DNA from: Casuarius casuarius | Taxonomy: Eukaryota; Chordata; Aves; Casuariiformes; Casuariidae | NCBI GenBank assembly: GCA_003342895.1 | Contig: PTFA01000012.1 | Coordinates: 8,666,252 to 8,730,251 of the forward strand | Direction of reading: 5' to 3' | Length of the DNA: 64,000 bases | In this document: positions 10,758-22,222 of the stretch, one piece after another | Position numbering within the stretch: position 1 is the first letter of the stretch | Layout: every line of letters starts with the position of its first letter | Notes under the pieces: model-generated | Database searches by the model: none | What the model was told of the DNA's origin: nothing | Seen by the model: the letters and a program-made list of their open reading frames with translations, nothing else | Made by a program: the position numbers and the translations under genes

Positions 10758-13700
10758 GCACTCTCTCAACAAATATTCCTGCAAACAGAAGACTTAAAAA
10801 TTGTGACTCTCCTAAACCTTTACATAATACTTTTAAGTCTTCCAACATGTTGAACTATTGACCCTTAATGCTTCCATCCTGAAAACATTGTGTGTGATCT
10901 CCTGTTCACACATATATCAATGGGATATTGCATGGGAAATCAATCCCACACAAGAGTTTTGTGATTAACTTTAGTGGATGTAGGAGGTGAATTTAGAGAT
11001 ATACATAAGCTACTCAGAAAAACTAACAGAGTAAATGTTCCAGCACATATCTAATTCAAGATGTCCAACTCCTATCTATATGAAAAAGAAAAATACTCCA
11101 GCTCTACTAACATTCAAGTACACCAGGATAAAATTAATTGCATATTGAAATCAAAGAATCTGGTTCCAGATTTTATATTACCTTCTCTTTCACCCTCCCA
11201 AAACAACTGCTCCTTTTTGTTTCTTTCTTGGGCATGGCTTTCTACATGTGATTCTTACAACATTTGCAAGCTGATGCTGAACGACTTGCAAGTTAATGCT
11301 TTTTAAAGAAAAGAATAAAGTTCCTAGCAAGAGACTGACACTGAAGTGCTAGTTCCAAAAGCATTTATTATGATCCTCAGATCCTAAAGGTCAAATACTA
11401 CTGGAAAACGTTTTGGTTAACCATCTACAAAGGCCTAGAGTCACTGCCAATCTCAAGTAACATGAATGAAAAATTTTTCTGAAAATGTAGCAATTATTTC
11501 AACCACTCCCAGGAAACAGTGGGGATATAAAGAAATAGGAGAACAATTTCATAGGTAAGCCTTTCCACTGCTATTGCAGACCGTACAAAATGACATGAAG
11601 ATACATCACAGAAAGAGCAAGACCAATCTGAATTGGGATACGCTTGCGCCAAGAAAAATAAAATGCTAAAAATAAAATAAAATGCTACTTGTGGTTTCTC
11701 TTATACAGTCATGCTGAGTCCACTCTTCTGACTCTTCCCTCATCTCTCTGGATACTCCCAGAAGCATCCAGAAGCTAGGTTTAAGGTAACATGAGATCAA
11801 CTACTTTTACTCACAAGTCAGTCACCCACTCCAGAAAATGGGCTGCAGAAACTGTTATCTTGTAGTGGATTTTTCCTACTTTTTCCCTCATCCAACCTCT
11901 AGAAGCCCCACCTCAAGTATGATCAGAAGGCTAGCTGGAATTTGCTATCATTTTATCTATTTTCCACACCAAGCTAAGGGCACTGGAACACAATGAACAC
12001 TTATTTCCTCACCTCAATTGCACCTTGGCCATAGACATGCTAAGCTTGGTTTTGCAGTGCAAGAGTGATAGAAACCTGTTGACCTCTATGTCATAGAGAA
12101 GCAAATCTCCATAAAATTCTTTCCTAGTTCAAATTAAGCCCTGCCTTGGGAATATCCTGGCATCCAACTGTCTGCCATAAAGTTAGCAGTGAACTACTTC
12201 AGCAGTCATCTGATAGCTAAGAAAAATGTAGTAGAAAGATTGAGGTGAGGAAAAGGAGGAAACAAAGATTACATTTGTCCTAGTAACTACATTTCCATGC
12301 TTTAGAAAATCTATTAGCTCAAGTTCTGGTACCAAATGAGGGATATTACCCATTTTACTACATGTGGCTGAAATACATTATCATTTTCTAGATCTCCTGT
12401 TTCACTGTTTTAACTATGAACTGGCCAACAATAGACACAACAGTCAGTGACCCATATAGCTAACAGCTGTAGAGTAACATCTTTTCCCCAGGTTCATCAA
12501 TTAGAGAGCATTGTCACCAAATGAACATAGTCTATGGCTCTCTGTTGAAATGAAGCTAACACAAACAAGCAAAACTTGTGTGCTGCCACCTGTGTGGTAG
12601 ATAGGAGTAGAAGAAAAACGTTTCCACCTTCACTTAAATAAGTGCTGTAGCAACCAGCATACAGTAACCAAAGCTTAAATCAACCTTTGTGGCACCATTA
12701 AGCTAAGTATGCTTGCATGGCATATTTGGTACACCAACAAGTAAAGGCACACCTGAACACTAGGGTTTTCTTACTGAAACATGGGGAATGGTCTTTAAAA
12801 AAACTTGGATTTTGGATTTTTTTTTGATGTTTTGCAATCTGAATATTCCCTGAAGTATGTCTACAGCACAATGATACAGCACCAAATCAAAGAAGATCCA
12901 GATAAATCCAAGAAAGAAGATATATCTACCTAGAAAAACGCACTGCTCTTGACATGTGCTAGATCAAGGTTTGGAGGCGCTTAGCCTGAAGGCAGCAGTC
13001 CTGCATTTGAAGCTACCTCTCCCAGATCTGATAGTGCACTGGCAATTCTATATTGCTTCCGATGTGGAATCAACTCAGTCAGTCCTAGACCACCTTTACA
13101 TTAAGTAAATGCCTTACTTGACAGTGTGCTATTAGCATTGGTAAATAATGTGTAATCTTCTGTATCAAAATCAATGCCATTGTGTCGATGATAAAACTCT
13201 CTTCAGATGCTGAGATGATGTCAGGGATCAAAAGCAATCTATTCTGTGACTTTGTCATCTTTCTGTCACTTCGTTATTATTGGCTATCCTACGCTAGAAG
13301 GTTAACAAAATTTTTCATGTAGTCAGATAACCTCATATCTTTTCCTAGTCTAGACTAATCAAAGTGCATTCATGCTAATATTAACCTCATCAAATTACAA
13401 GGTAAGTCATTTTCCTTCTACTCCTGCCATTACAAAAGCCAGCCTTTCTGTGTTTGCAAAAAACTACATGACATACTGACACTTTATACGCGTAACAGAA
13501 AGACAGTCAGACCATGACTTCTAAACTGTCCTTCGCCTTAAGAGGGTGAATGAACAGTTCTGTCCGTGCTCAGCCAACGCAGCAATTTCATTTCTCCAGT
13601 AACAGCTAAACCTCTATGGCTCTGGTTCCTTTGGATGACAATCCAAGTGCAAATGACATGGGAGAGCAACAATAAACTTCTGATGAGAAAGGTAGTTCAT

Positions 13701-14846
13701 TCCCAATGGGAAAGATCTCCCCTTGCCCAGTTTAATATATATTTGTCCTTCAATTTAAAAAAAGAAGAAGAAAGAAGGTGGAATTCAGAGCAGCAACATG
13801 GGTATTTATCGCTGAAGAAATGTCTGTTTCAAGCCTTTGCCTTTACAAGGTCTTTTCTAAGCAAGAAGATTAAATGGATCTGGTTATTACTTACGACTTT
13901 TGTTTCCAGTGGTGCCTCTGGTGAGCTCAGTGTATTCCAAAAGTACAAAATGTCAGGAGGAAAAAGAAAAGATTCTCAAATCTGACTTGTGGCTTACAGT
14001 GGTTTTATTTTCAGGTGTCCAGTTTAAGAAACTTTGAAGAAGCCCTAATTTCAGATTAAACACTGAACAGCATCTTGTCCCTTCAAGGCATCTTAGATTG
14101 TGTGCCAAAAACAGCAAGGCACTCAAAATCAGTGACTGCTTTTGAAAACCCTTTCGATCATTGCCCCAGAAAACATATATCCAAAGGAGAAAAACCAATC
14201 TGGCACAGAGACAGAGAAAGAAAACGAACAGGCTAGACAAATGGTAAACTAGAGTCGTTATGCTAATGCAAAATTTTAATGAAGACCTAGCATCAGTAGT
14301 CAGATTCAAATTTGTTTACCCACACAAATGTCACAGTATGTAATTCCCTAAATAGATTTACTTTAGTGTAAGCAAAATCTGATATAGGCTCTAAAACTCT
14401 TCATGTTTATACTGAATTATAATATTTAAAACCTGGACTGACAACATCTACATTGAAAATCCCAACTTCAATTACATTTTTATTTTTCTGTTTTTCTTAC
14501 ATTACGAATACCCACACAATGGCTCATAATAATAGTGTTGACTAGCAAATCGTCACATTGAAAACTTTTCCGCTGGCTGGCATGTACCGTGGAGGAACGC
14601 ATTTATCAGTCAGTTCTATTACTATTTGTAAATTGCTCTCTATGGAACAAAGTCAGAAGCATCTGAGCCATACATTATTAAATTAAATGTTCCTTGTTTT
14701 ATTGCCCAAAGAAACTGAAGGAGAAAATTAGCCACAGGCAGGGTCACTGGGTGGGGTGGGTGGGATAGGAAGAAAGCACCAGGACTGCTTCCCTGTAAAC
14801 TGCATTACTGACGTTGAAAGGTTTTATCCTAAATGTTAAGAAAAAG
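10758..14846. other. Unassigned unique noncoding DNA
   Basis: About 4 kb without a supported gene. It contains the longest open frame of the window, 13,566-13,985 plus (139 codons). That frame is rich in lysine, serine and tryptophan, has no domain or family resemblance, crosses an AAAAAAAGAAGAAGAAAG stretch and has no splice or promoter context, so it is not called. A small duplication of 'aaaataaaatgct' is present near 11,651-11,695. Confidence 0.55.
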
Positions 14847-14859
14847 TCATAAATTATGA
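14847..14859. promoter_or_regulatory. Homeodomain-like palindrome (candidate only)
   Basis: The 13-mer 'tcataaattatga' is an inverted repeat with a single central base. It sits in an AT-rich stretch that also holds 'gcaattatatatc' and 'aatgcaagcaatg'. Such words resemble Hox/Cdx-type homeodomain sites, but short AT palindromes are common and no function is shown. Confidence 0.15.
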
Positions 14860-17587
14860 GCACTTTGAGCATATGCCTTTTTCTGGAGCAATTATATATC
14901 TATAAACCTTAATGCAAGCAATGAATATAAACTGGGTCTTAATGAACAGCAGGAATTCGAGAGAAGAAAAACATGCAAAAAAAATAAAAGGCCATCTGAA
15001 AGCTTCCTACCTTCCAGCAAGCACTTTCTTCTTTAGGCTAGAATTCAAGTGGTCTACTAACTAACCAGTATTTTCCCCCATATCAGACTAGAGCCTCATA
15101 AATGACATTTTCTCCTTGTCCTATACAAAGGGGATTAGATTTATGAAGAAAATCTTTCCCGTGCAGTTTCAGCAGGTCAGTTTGACTTATTATGTGGTTC
15201 TATTTCTTCACTGCTTCATTATCACACTGAAGTTCAGGCAAGTGGAAAAGCCTTGTGTAAGTCTTGATCGCAGGAGTAAAAAATTTCTACTAATGCATAT
15301 TTTATTGTGACTTTCATTTGGAACCTAACATTTTATATTTTGGGAAATGCTGGTTCATCCCCTTAACTACTGTAGCTTAAGGCAACGCTTGCATGTTTTA
15401 TAGATAGCGCTAAACATCTGTTTGTACACTCTTCCTTTCACAGGATAATTTTACATTATTTTTCTATTATAATCAGCTCTTCTGCTAAGGAGATGAGTAC
15501 CTCTTGGGGTCCTATTTGGCGAAGTTTTCTGAATCCTTCTCTTTTACTTTTGCCTCCAGCTAGTCATAATAAGGGCATCCTAGATGCTAAAGTCAGAGGT
15601 TCCTCCTTTCCGCTATGTACTGAAAGAATCACACAGCTCTAAAGTTGTGTAATATCTACTTTGCTGGTGAAATGTGGATCAGAGGCCAACAACTTAGCAT
15701 CCTGGAAACCGTAGTTTTTCAGATGGTTATGAGTCTCCAGCTCTTAAACCATTAGATACTGAGAGTGTCATACAGATGGCACATTCAGTCCCTGTGGAGT
15801 GATGTTGCTGTCAGAAACACTGTACCAGATGTACAACTAAGGAACACAAGCACTCGTGGCTGGAATAAAAATTCTGGGAGGGAGGGAGAAATGGGAACAC
15901 ACACAAATGGATCAACTTTAATGGTTATTATGACAGACCTTCTATAATTATTGTAAACAAATTTAATGAAGACGAGTCACTGCCATTTAAAATTATAAAT
16001 ATAAACTCATCAAATATATGAAAGTCTACATATTAAGGGAAGAGGGCTTACCAGTATTATTTTTTTTTTTTATCTGTGTCAATCAATTTGCTCTTTCCTA
16101 ACTAAAACATTGGACTACAGAAGCTTAATGCTATTAACTTCACACAACATATAAGTGACCTCCCAAAAATTCCAACAATATGCCTGCAAATATACTTTAA
16201 GCTCACAATAAATCAGAAATATCTTTTTCCAATTCTGAACAATGGACACATTCTCCATCAACAGAATTTATAATGCTTGCTAAAGAGTTTGGCTGCTACC
16301 AGTACATACGAATTTTGTTGGTTCCCATTCTAACAAGTTTTGTGTACGACTCTGCCACAAAAGGTTTTCCAAGCTTGCTAGATCAATCTGTCTCTAACTA
16401 CTGCTCCTCTGCATTGACCACTTTAGAGTTTATTTACTCCCAGTAAATCTTTCTTTTCTTAGCATCTTCTTTTTGACTTTAATCTTGCTGGATGAGGCCC
16501 ACTATTACAATATTAATGCATAGTCTCCTTCACCTGACCTTTTCAAACAGAGTAAATTCTATATTTCAGGAAAATAACTTTTTTCTTTTACTGGTCTTCC
16601 ATGTTTTCTCTCCTTTCTGCTTCTTTCCCTGTCTTCCAAGTTATACTTCGATGGAAAATCTTAATCAAAAAAGGTGTTCATTTAGTATTAAAATCACTAC
16701 ACCAAGGGATCTTCTCTGACTGATATCTTTAGGGCTCACATTCTCTGGTTTCTGTAATTTGAAGGCTACAGACTAAATCAAGTCAAACTATATTTATCAC
16801 AAGACTTTTCCACTGGAAAAAGATGACCTAAGCAAAAGAAAACATTCTTTTAATCATACCACTTAAAAACATTAGGAAAGAAAAGTGTGGGAAATAGTAT
16901 GTTCAAATTAGCATAAAATAGAAGTCTGGACTAATTTAGCCTAATATTTTTATATGGCAAAAGTGGTCTTTCTCCCACCTGTAAGAATAGGTTCAAAGGA
17001 AGCTCCCTAATTAGAGACAGTATTGTTTAAAATGTGAAAAAAACTAACACTTCACACTTACTGACTAGAACTGCACCCTGCTCAGCTTTCACAGCTTGTA
17101 CCATATAACCTCTGCTGACACAGTATTGTGGAAATATTTTCTGCTTCACTGTATACTCTTTTCCATTTATAATTAATAGATTTATTGATTCAATCAGTGG
17201 AACTAGTGATTTCAAATTTGTCAGCAAGGTGTTTTTATTTAATCTGAAAATAAGCAGTTTTTATACAACTTTTGGGTTCTGTCCCAGTTTTGGTTTAAAA
17301 ACAAAAATGAACAATTTTAGCTCCCTTTCTGAAACAGCTTAATTATTTTTTTTCTTCTTTCACTTTAAAAAAGGAAATCACATATCCTTTATAATTAATG
17401 GATCCCAAATTCTGGAACTTAAAGGAAAAGGCAGTACTACTTCCATCTGCAGGGTAAGGACAGAGTTCAAGGGGTCTCATAAATCTTTGTCTACTTTCTG
17501 TTTCTGTTTGGACTGGAAGTAACACAAGACTACACTTCCTCACACCTGCGCCAACAGCTGGACTCAGAGATTTTGCAAAAAGTTGGC
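14860..17587. other. Unassigned unique noncoding DNA
   Basis: AT-rich unique sequence. A T12 run lies at 16,060-16,071. A T/C-rich stretch around 16,560-16,650 produces a hydrophobic 75-codon frame that is not taken as a gene. Nothing else was recognised. Confidence 0.6.
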
Positions 17588-17612
17588 AAAATAAATAAAT
17601 AAATAAATAAAT
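17588..17612 (+). repeat. (AAAT)6 microsatellite
   Basis: Six perfect copies of the tetranucleotide AAAT, 25 bases long, after 'agttggc'. A clean microsatellite, probably length-polymorphic. Confidence 0.95.
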
Positions 17613-17716
17613 GGTGGAGTTTTTAAACTTCAGAAAGGATTCAAGTGGGGGTAAGTGCTGGCTCCTATTTTATAAGGATGTATTTTATATTTCTATTTTA
17701 TATGGGATTTCTCATC

Positions 17717-17873
17717 ATAATTCCTTCCAGTAAGTATTTCTATTCATTCGACAAAACAGCTTTATTTCCGGTGCTCTGGAGATTTTGTAATTTATAAACC
17801 ATAGCTTTTAAAGCAAATATAAATTTATTTGTTTAACTTACAAATAGGTACCCCAGAGACTGGAAGGAATTAT
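17717..17873. mobile_element. MITE-like foldback element with 15 bp perfect TIRs
   Basis: The left end 'ataattccttccagt' (17,717-17,731) is matched exactly and inverted by 'actggaaggaattat' (17,859-17,873). The symmetry continues inward: 'ctctggagattttgtaattt' at 17,774-17,793 pairs with the inverted segment at 17,831-17,858 ('gtttaacttacaaatag...ccccagag'), with a few mismatches. The left arm carries about 42 extra bases between its terminal repeat and this inner block. The whole is 157 bp and has no coding capacity. This is the architecture of a short nonautonomous DNA transposon or foldback repeat. I do not recognise the family, and no convincing target-site duplication is visible, so superfamily is left open. 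An inverted pair of SINE-like fragments is an alternative. Confidence 0.55.
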
Positions 17874-18535
17874 ACATATATTAAGTCAATGCCATTGGTA
17901 TGTGGAATGCAGGACTTTCCCAGCTAGAATTCCAATCAGGCATTTTTACTACCTTTCCACTCATTTCATACTTCCAGTACTCAAAGCTACACTTCAGCTA
18001 ATTTTCCTGCTTCTTGTAGGGAAAGTGTTTGAGGATGAAAGCACTGCTGAAAAATGTTTTCTTCAAGGGAAGGGAAGGCATGGCCTGCATACACTGAGAT
18101 ATACTTGATATCATGCATTGTGTTCTGTCCCCCTTGTATTTCATTTTGTTTTTCCTGTCAATAGCTAATTTCCAGTCTTTAGAGAGTTCCTGATTTTTAT
18201 CAACACTTATTCGCATACTTCTTCCATTTCGGTGTATATTTTGTTTTGACTGGTTGGTTGGCTGGCTTTATTTTATAAACAGTCCATTTTTCCTATCTAT
18301 ATTACAGAAAGCTAACAAAGCACCATCTTTCACTTCAACCAAAATGATATTTTTTTTTCTTTCTTGTAACGCTGTAATTAAACAGAAACAAACAAAAAAG
18401 TCGATAGCTTTAAAAAGATTCTGAAGAATACAGATACCAGACCATTTACAAAAGCAGCTTCAGAATCATTTGACATTTAGCAACAGTCTCTGTGAAACTA
18501 AGACATATCTGCAAGCCACAGCTGAACAGATCTTC
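17874..18535. other. Unassigned unique noncoding DNA
   Basis: AT-rich sequence between the foldback element and the homeodomain-type palindrome. A small (TTGG)n-like run 'ctggttggttggctggc' lies near 18,250-18,267. No gene recognised. Confidence 0.55.
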
Positions 18536-18556
18536 CTAATTAAAGCTCTTAATTAG
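18536..18556. promoter_or_regulatory. Inverted TAATTA pair, candidate homeodomain site
   Basis: 'ctaattaa' (18,536-18,543) and 'ttaattag' (18,549-18,556) form a perfect 8 bp inverted repeat around the 5-base spacer AGCTC. TAATTA is the core bound by many homeodomain proteins, and 'gctaatcaagctgag' follows near 18,603. The arrangement could mark an enhancer, but AT-rich intron sequence yields such words by chance. There is no direct evidence of function. Confidence 0.25.
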
Positions 18557-19699
18557 CAAAACAGTCTCAATTCTTATAATCTAGCATAACTAATATTTTA
18601 CCAGCTAATCAAGCTGAGTTGTTTAAAGTGGAGCAACACTGTAGAATCCAAAGTCTTTCTTTGCACATGGATTTCTGTGCAATGTCTTCATTTCTGAACT
18701 TTTCTCTTAACAGTAAATTGGATATGCTTTAGGAGCAAGAGATTTAAATTTTAACATAGATCTCAAATGATCTGTGCAAATAACAGTCACTGACTTTATC
18801 ATAATATGCACTCCGAGCCAACAAAAAACTCCTTGTTACAGTATTTCCTCTAAGATAGTATGCAAGGGTTATTATTTGTGTACTGGAGACATTTCTTCTG
18901 GTTTGGATGAAGACAAATAGAGTTCTGACCAACATGATTACTGCATTTTTGCTATTAATTTTGATTTCATCAGTCCATGAATCATATCAAGGACTTGCAG
19001 ATCATTTAAAAGTGCAATAGGTAAAAGGCTACTGCAGGAGAAAGATTGTCATCTGTAAAGCAAATGAGTATTATAGCATACCATACTGTATCTCTTCATA
19101 TCTAGAAATGTGGGCAACTGACTGACATGTAATTCACATGCTCGATATGAAATTTACATAATTTATGAAAACTCAGCGCTATGATGGAAATATAATGAGC
19201 CTTTGAGGAAATAATTGTTTTATCACTCATGCAGTTCAAATCCCACTCTTTAAATTGACCCTTGCCACTCATTCTGGAAGGCCATGGCAAACAATAATTT
19301 TACTGACAATGAAACTGTCAACCAGAAAAAGAGCATTTGTGAATGTGCTTGACATCTTAATCCTACAGATTATAAGCCCACTTAAAAATACATTAACAAA
19401 TTCAGTTACAGTAGCCAAGAACCATACCGTAACTTGTACTTAATTAGAAAAGGAAATATGATGGATTTATTGGCATGTGTCGGGATTTTACCCAACAGGA
19501 ACTCAAAGGAAGAAACTATGGTCATAGACAAAAATTATTATCCACATGAAAAATAAATGCTCTCAACTTCATAAAGAACATTCTCTCTAGTATTTTCTTT
19601 GGTATGTACACACCACTCTTATTCCACCGTCAATGCAACATAAAGACTACACACAAACCTGCAGACTAAATATGTCCAGAACCATTTATGCCTCCAAGG
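18557..19699. other. Unassigned unique noncoding DNA
   Basis: No gene or repeat recognised. Open frames of 62-63 codons near 18,744-18,935 and 19,102-19,443 are short and featureless. Confidence 0.55.
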
Positions 19700-19765
19700 C
19701 CAGCTGGCCCATCCAGCATACTATCAGGTTCTGATAGCCTCCAAAACAGGGTGACCGCATTCAAA
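19700..19765 (-). mobile_element. Possible ancient CR1-type LINE tail, antisense
   Basis: The stretch 'ctggcccatccagcatac' followed by 'tctgatagcctcc' and 'aacagg' resembles the 3' untranslated tail of old reptile-type CR1 elements. In antisense those read roughly 'ggtccatctagcccagtatcctgtc...gacagtggcc'. The match is short and has mismatches, so this is tentative. A better example of the same tail type is at 44.2 kb. Confidence 0.35.
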
Positions 19766-20476
19766 GTGCCAGCTGGGAATGGTCTCTGGCCCATGCTACT
19801 TCCTGAATGATGCCTGCAAATTTTTTGAGTGCGTGCTATTTGTAAACCATAGCGATGACTATGCTAAGAGTTTAACAGTAAAGATGACTGGGTTCCAGTA
19901 CCCAGGAGCATTCTCTGGCACTATTTAATTAACTAGCATAGGCTTAAGCAAAGAAACTATAGCAATGAACTCATATTATTATAATTATCCCCAAATTTAA
20001 GCAGCTAGAAGAAAAAAAAGCCAGAGTACAAGATTTAGCTATTCTCAGGCAACGGTAATAGCTAATTTTAAAAATCTGTTTAATTAACATGTCTAGAACA
20101 AAGAAGCTCTCGAACTTTCCTGGTATTATTGCACAGGTAAAGAAGAAAATCCCATGAAGATTGGAAGTGAGAGACTCATAACCCTTAGTCTCCAGATGGT
20201 GCAACTCTGCAAGATTTAATGAAGTTTAACCCATCCAGCATTCCAAAAAGCCTGTCTGTTTGAGGTATGCAACATAAATAAGCCTGAAGGCTATTCTAAG
20301 TTGCATCAGCCAGATTAGCACCTCCAATATTCATTTATAGTTGAGAATTCCAAGTCAGATTTCTTTCTTTTTTAATCAACCACAACCCTATTCTATAGGC
20401 CAAGAAAGTAGCAGCAAATATCTCCTTTTCTATTTTTCTATTTAACCCAGAATATGTCGATCAAAATGTGGCCGGC
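19766..20476. other. Unassigned unique noncoding DNA
   Basis: No recognised gene. The minus-strand 77-codon frame at 19,971-20,204 is AT-driven and featureless. Confidence 0.5.
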
Positions 20477-20550
20477 AGTTGCCACAGCTAGTGTTGACAG
20501 GTGTTGGCAACAGCAGCAACTAGTTGCCGCAGCTCTGCCATTGACAAGTC
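20477..20550. repeat. Two-copy tandem duplication, period about 45 bp
   Basis: 'agttgccacagct' followed by 'gttgaca' (from 20,477) is repeated as 'agttgccgcagct' followed by 'attgaca' (from 20,522). The intervening part also has 'ttggcaacagcagcaac', which is partly inverted relative to the repeat, so the block can fold on itself. It stands out as a GC-richer island in AT-rich surroundings. Origin not recognised. Confidence 0.45.
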
Positions 20551-20987
20551 CAGATCTTTAGAACATTAACAACCCTGTACACTTCAAAAAATAAAAATCA
20601 TATTGCACAATCTTCAGAATTGTTAAGGAGGAGGGAGATGCACCTAAATATCTCATTCCTCATTTGTGAAGTATCCCTGACACTGACCTTGAAAATGAAA
20701 TGCAAGTCTAGCTTTCATTCAGCAGCAACTGGCATGCCCCGGCCTTGCCAGACTGCCAGGAATTCTTCAGCCATCTACATACAAGGTATAGGGAATGTAA
20801 ACGATTACACAGACTAATCTCTTCATAGGTAAGCAAACAGGCAAAAGGTGAACACACAGATTAAAGCTCTCAGAAGCAGGTACAGTATCAGTTGCCAGGA
20901 GCGAAGGGTCTCCTGAAATTGCATATGGTAAGTATTACCAGGACTTGTACTACTGTTTGTAAAGTTACATTATAAAGATTAGTAGGC

Positions 20988-20988
<1 letters not shown>
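20551..20988. other. Unassigned unique noncoding DNA
   Basis: No recognised gene or repeat. Confidence 0.5.
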
Positions 20989-21025
<37 letters not shown>

Positions 21026-21026
21026 T
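20989..21026 (+). repeat. Compound (TA)n(CA)n microsatellite
   Basis: About ten TA units run directly into about eight CA units, ending in 'catacag'. A typical vertebrate compound dinucleotide repeat, probably polymorphic. Confidence 0.95.
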
Positions 21027-22129
21027 ACAGCAATAACAATTCATTGTAGAAATAATGTAAATACTGAAGGAATGATCCTTTCATCTTTACTTAGACAAAA
21101 CTCTCACTTAGGTTAGTAGGAAAGTACATACAGGCATATTGAAGGACTTGGGATAAAGATTATCAGTCCAGATGGCTGGTAAACTTTCTTTTGGCAGAGC
21201 TCACATGCAAAGGGAAAGCAATCAAGAAGAAAGATCTGATTAGATGATAAAACTTCACCAAGCAGCACCTTCGAAAGTAGCACCTTTGGTAAAGCAAGCA
21301 AGTAGGTTAAAGTGACATCCAACATCAACAAAAGCGCAACCAAGAGCAATGAAAAAGAGATATCTGCAAGCTGAACAGAGTCTCAGTTAGTTGCAAGGAA
21401 GTGGGTCCAGGCTGACACATTATTTCAGTTTTGGACGATAAAGTTAACAATGGTTCTCCACATGCGCATTTAACTGGGAAGCAAATATTCAGGATGGAGT
21501 GAAACTAGAGGAAAGCAAAGCTGCCAACTGAAATATAAGCAGGCCAGAGTAGAGCTCAGCTGGAGACCAATGAGTCAACAGAACAGTTAATAAGACCTTG
21601 TGCTAGGACAAAAGGTGATTGGTGATTGGCACAAAGTGTGCTTACCTAATTCATACTGGCTCCCAATCTACTGTGAAATATTTACTAAAAGTACATATTG
21701 AGAAATAAAAGTCTTGGTGTGGTAAGTGACAGCTTGGAGAGGCTAAAAATCAAACTGTCCAGAACTGAGGGTTCCTGTCCTCAGATGCACAATTTCCAAA
21801 GCGCACTCGATGGGTGGAAAGAAAATGTTAAACCTCAATTGTCTACTTACCGCAGAACCCTTTACCCTAATACACTCGACTATTCCGTGCTGCAGGGCTT
21901 CATGCAACCCTATCCTGGCACCTATAAAAAATGGGAAAAGAGCCCTGGTTTTTGCCATGAGTTTGTTGAAAATTCTTTTCTTACTGCACATAGGTTTCAC
22001 TTTTCCCCTCACCTGCAGCAGAGCCCTCTTCTCCTCTCCCAGACAGCCCTGTTTATTGAAAGAGAGTCACGGAATGCTCAGTTAATTGAGAGATGGAATT
22101 GATTGCTCTTTCTTAGGAGTTGTATAATT
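21027..22129. other. Unassigned noncoding DNA with a 134-codon open frame
   Basis: The plus-strand frame 21,698-22,102 (134 codons) is among the longest in the window, and the minus strand is open over part of the same interval (21,743-22,012). The peptide shows no domain, signal peptide or family resemblance. No promoter or splice pattern supports it. It could be decayed transposon sequence, since a possible LINE tail follows at 22.1-22.2 kb, but no internal match was recognised. Not called as a gene. Confidence 0.45.
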
Positions 22130-22222
22130 AGATAAAATGATTATTATACACTGTAGGGAACAATCCTTTACTGACCCCCTGAGGGACAGGCTAGGTGACC
22201 TAATTGGTCTTTCCATTTCTCT
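22130..22222 (+). mobile_element. Possible ancient LINE/CR1-type 3' tail, sense
   Basis: 'ggacaggctaggtgacc' followed by 'taattggtctttcc' and 'atttctc' resembles the closing phrase of many old sauropsid CR1-type repeats, roughly 'gactagatgacctaataggtcttttccatctc'. The upstream part 'ggaacaatcctttactg' also fits this class loosely. If correct, it is a sense-strand, strongly diverged tail. The upstream extent is unclear and could reach into the preceding kilobase. Confidence 0.45.

Noticed and set aside
13566..13985. Longest open frame in the window (139 codons, plus)
   Set aside because: No domain, signal or family resemblance; low-complexity lysine/glutamate stretch; no supporting splice or promoter signals. 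Such a length is expected by chance somewhere in 64 kb.
21698..22102. 134-codon open frame, plus
   Set aside because: No recognisable protein features and an overlapping open minus frame; sits near possible transposon debris.
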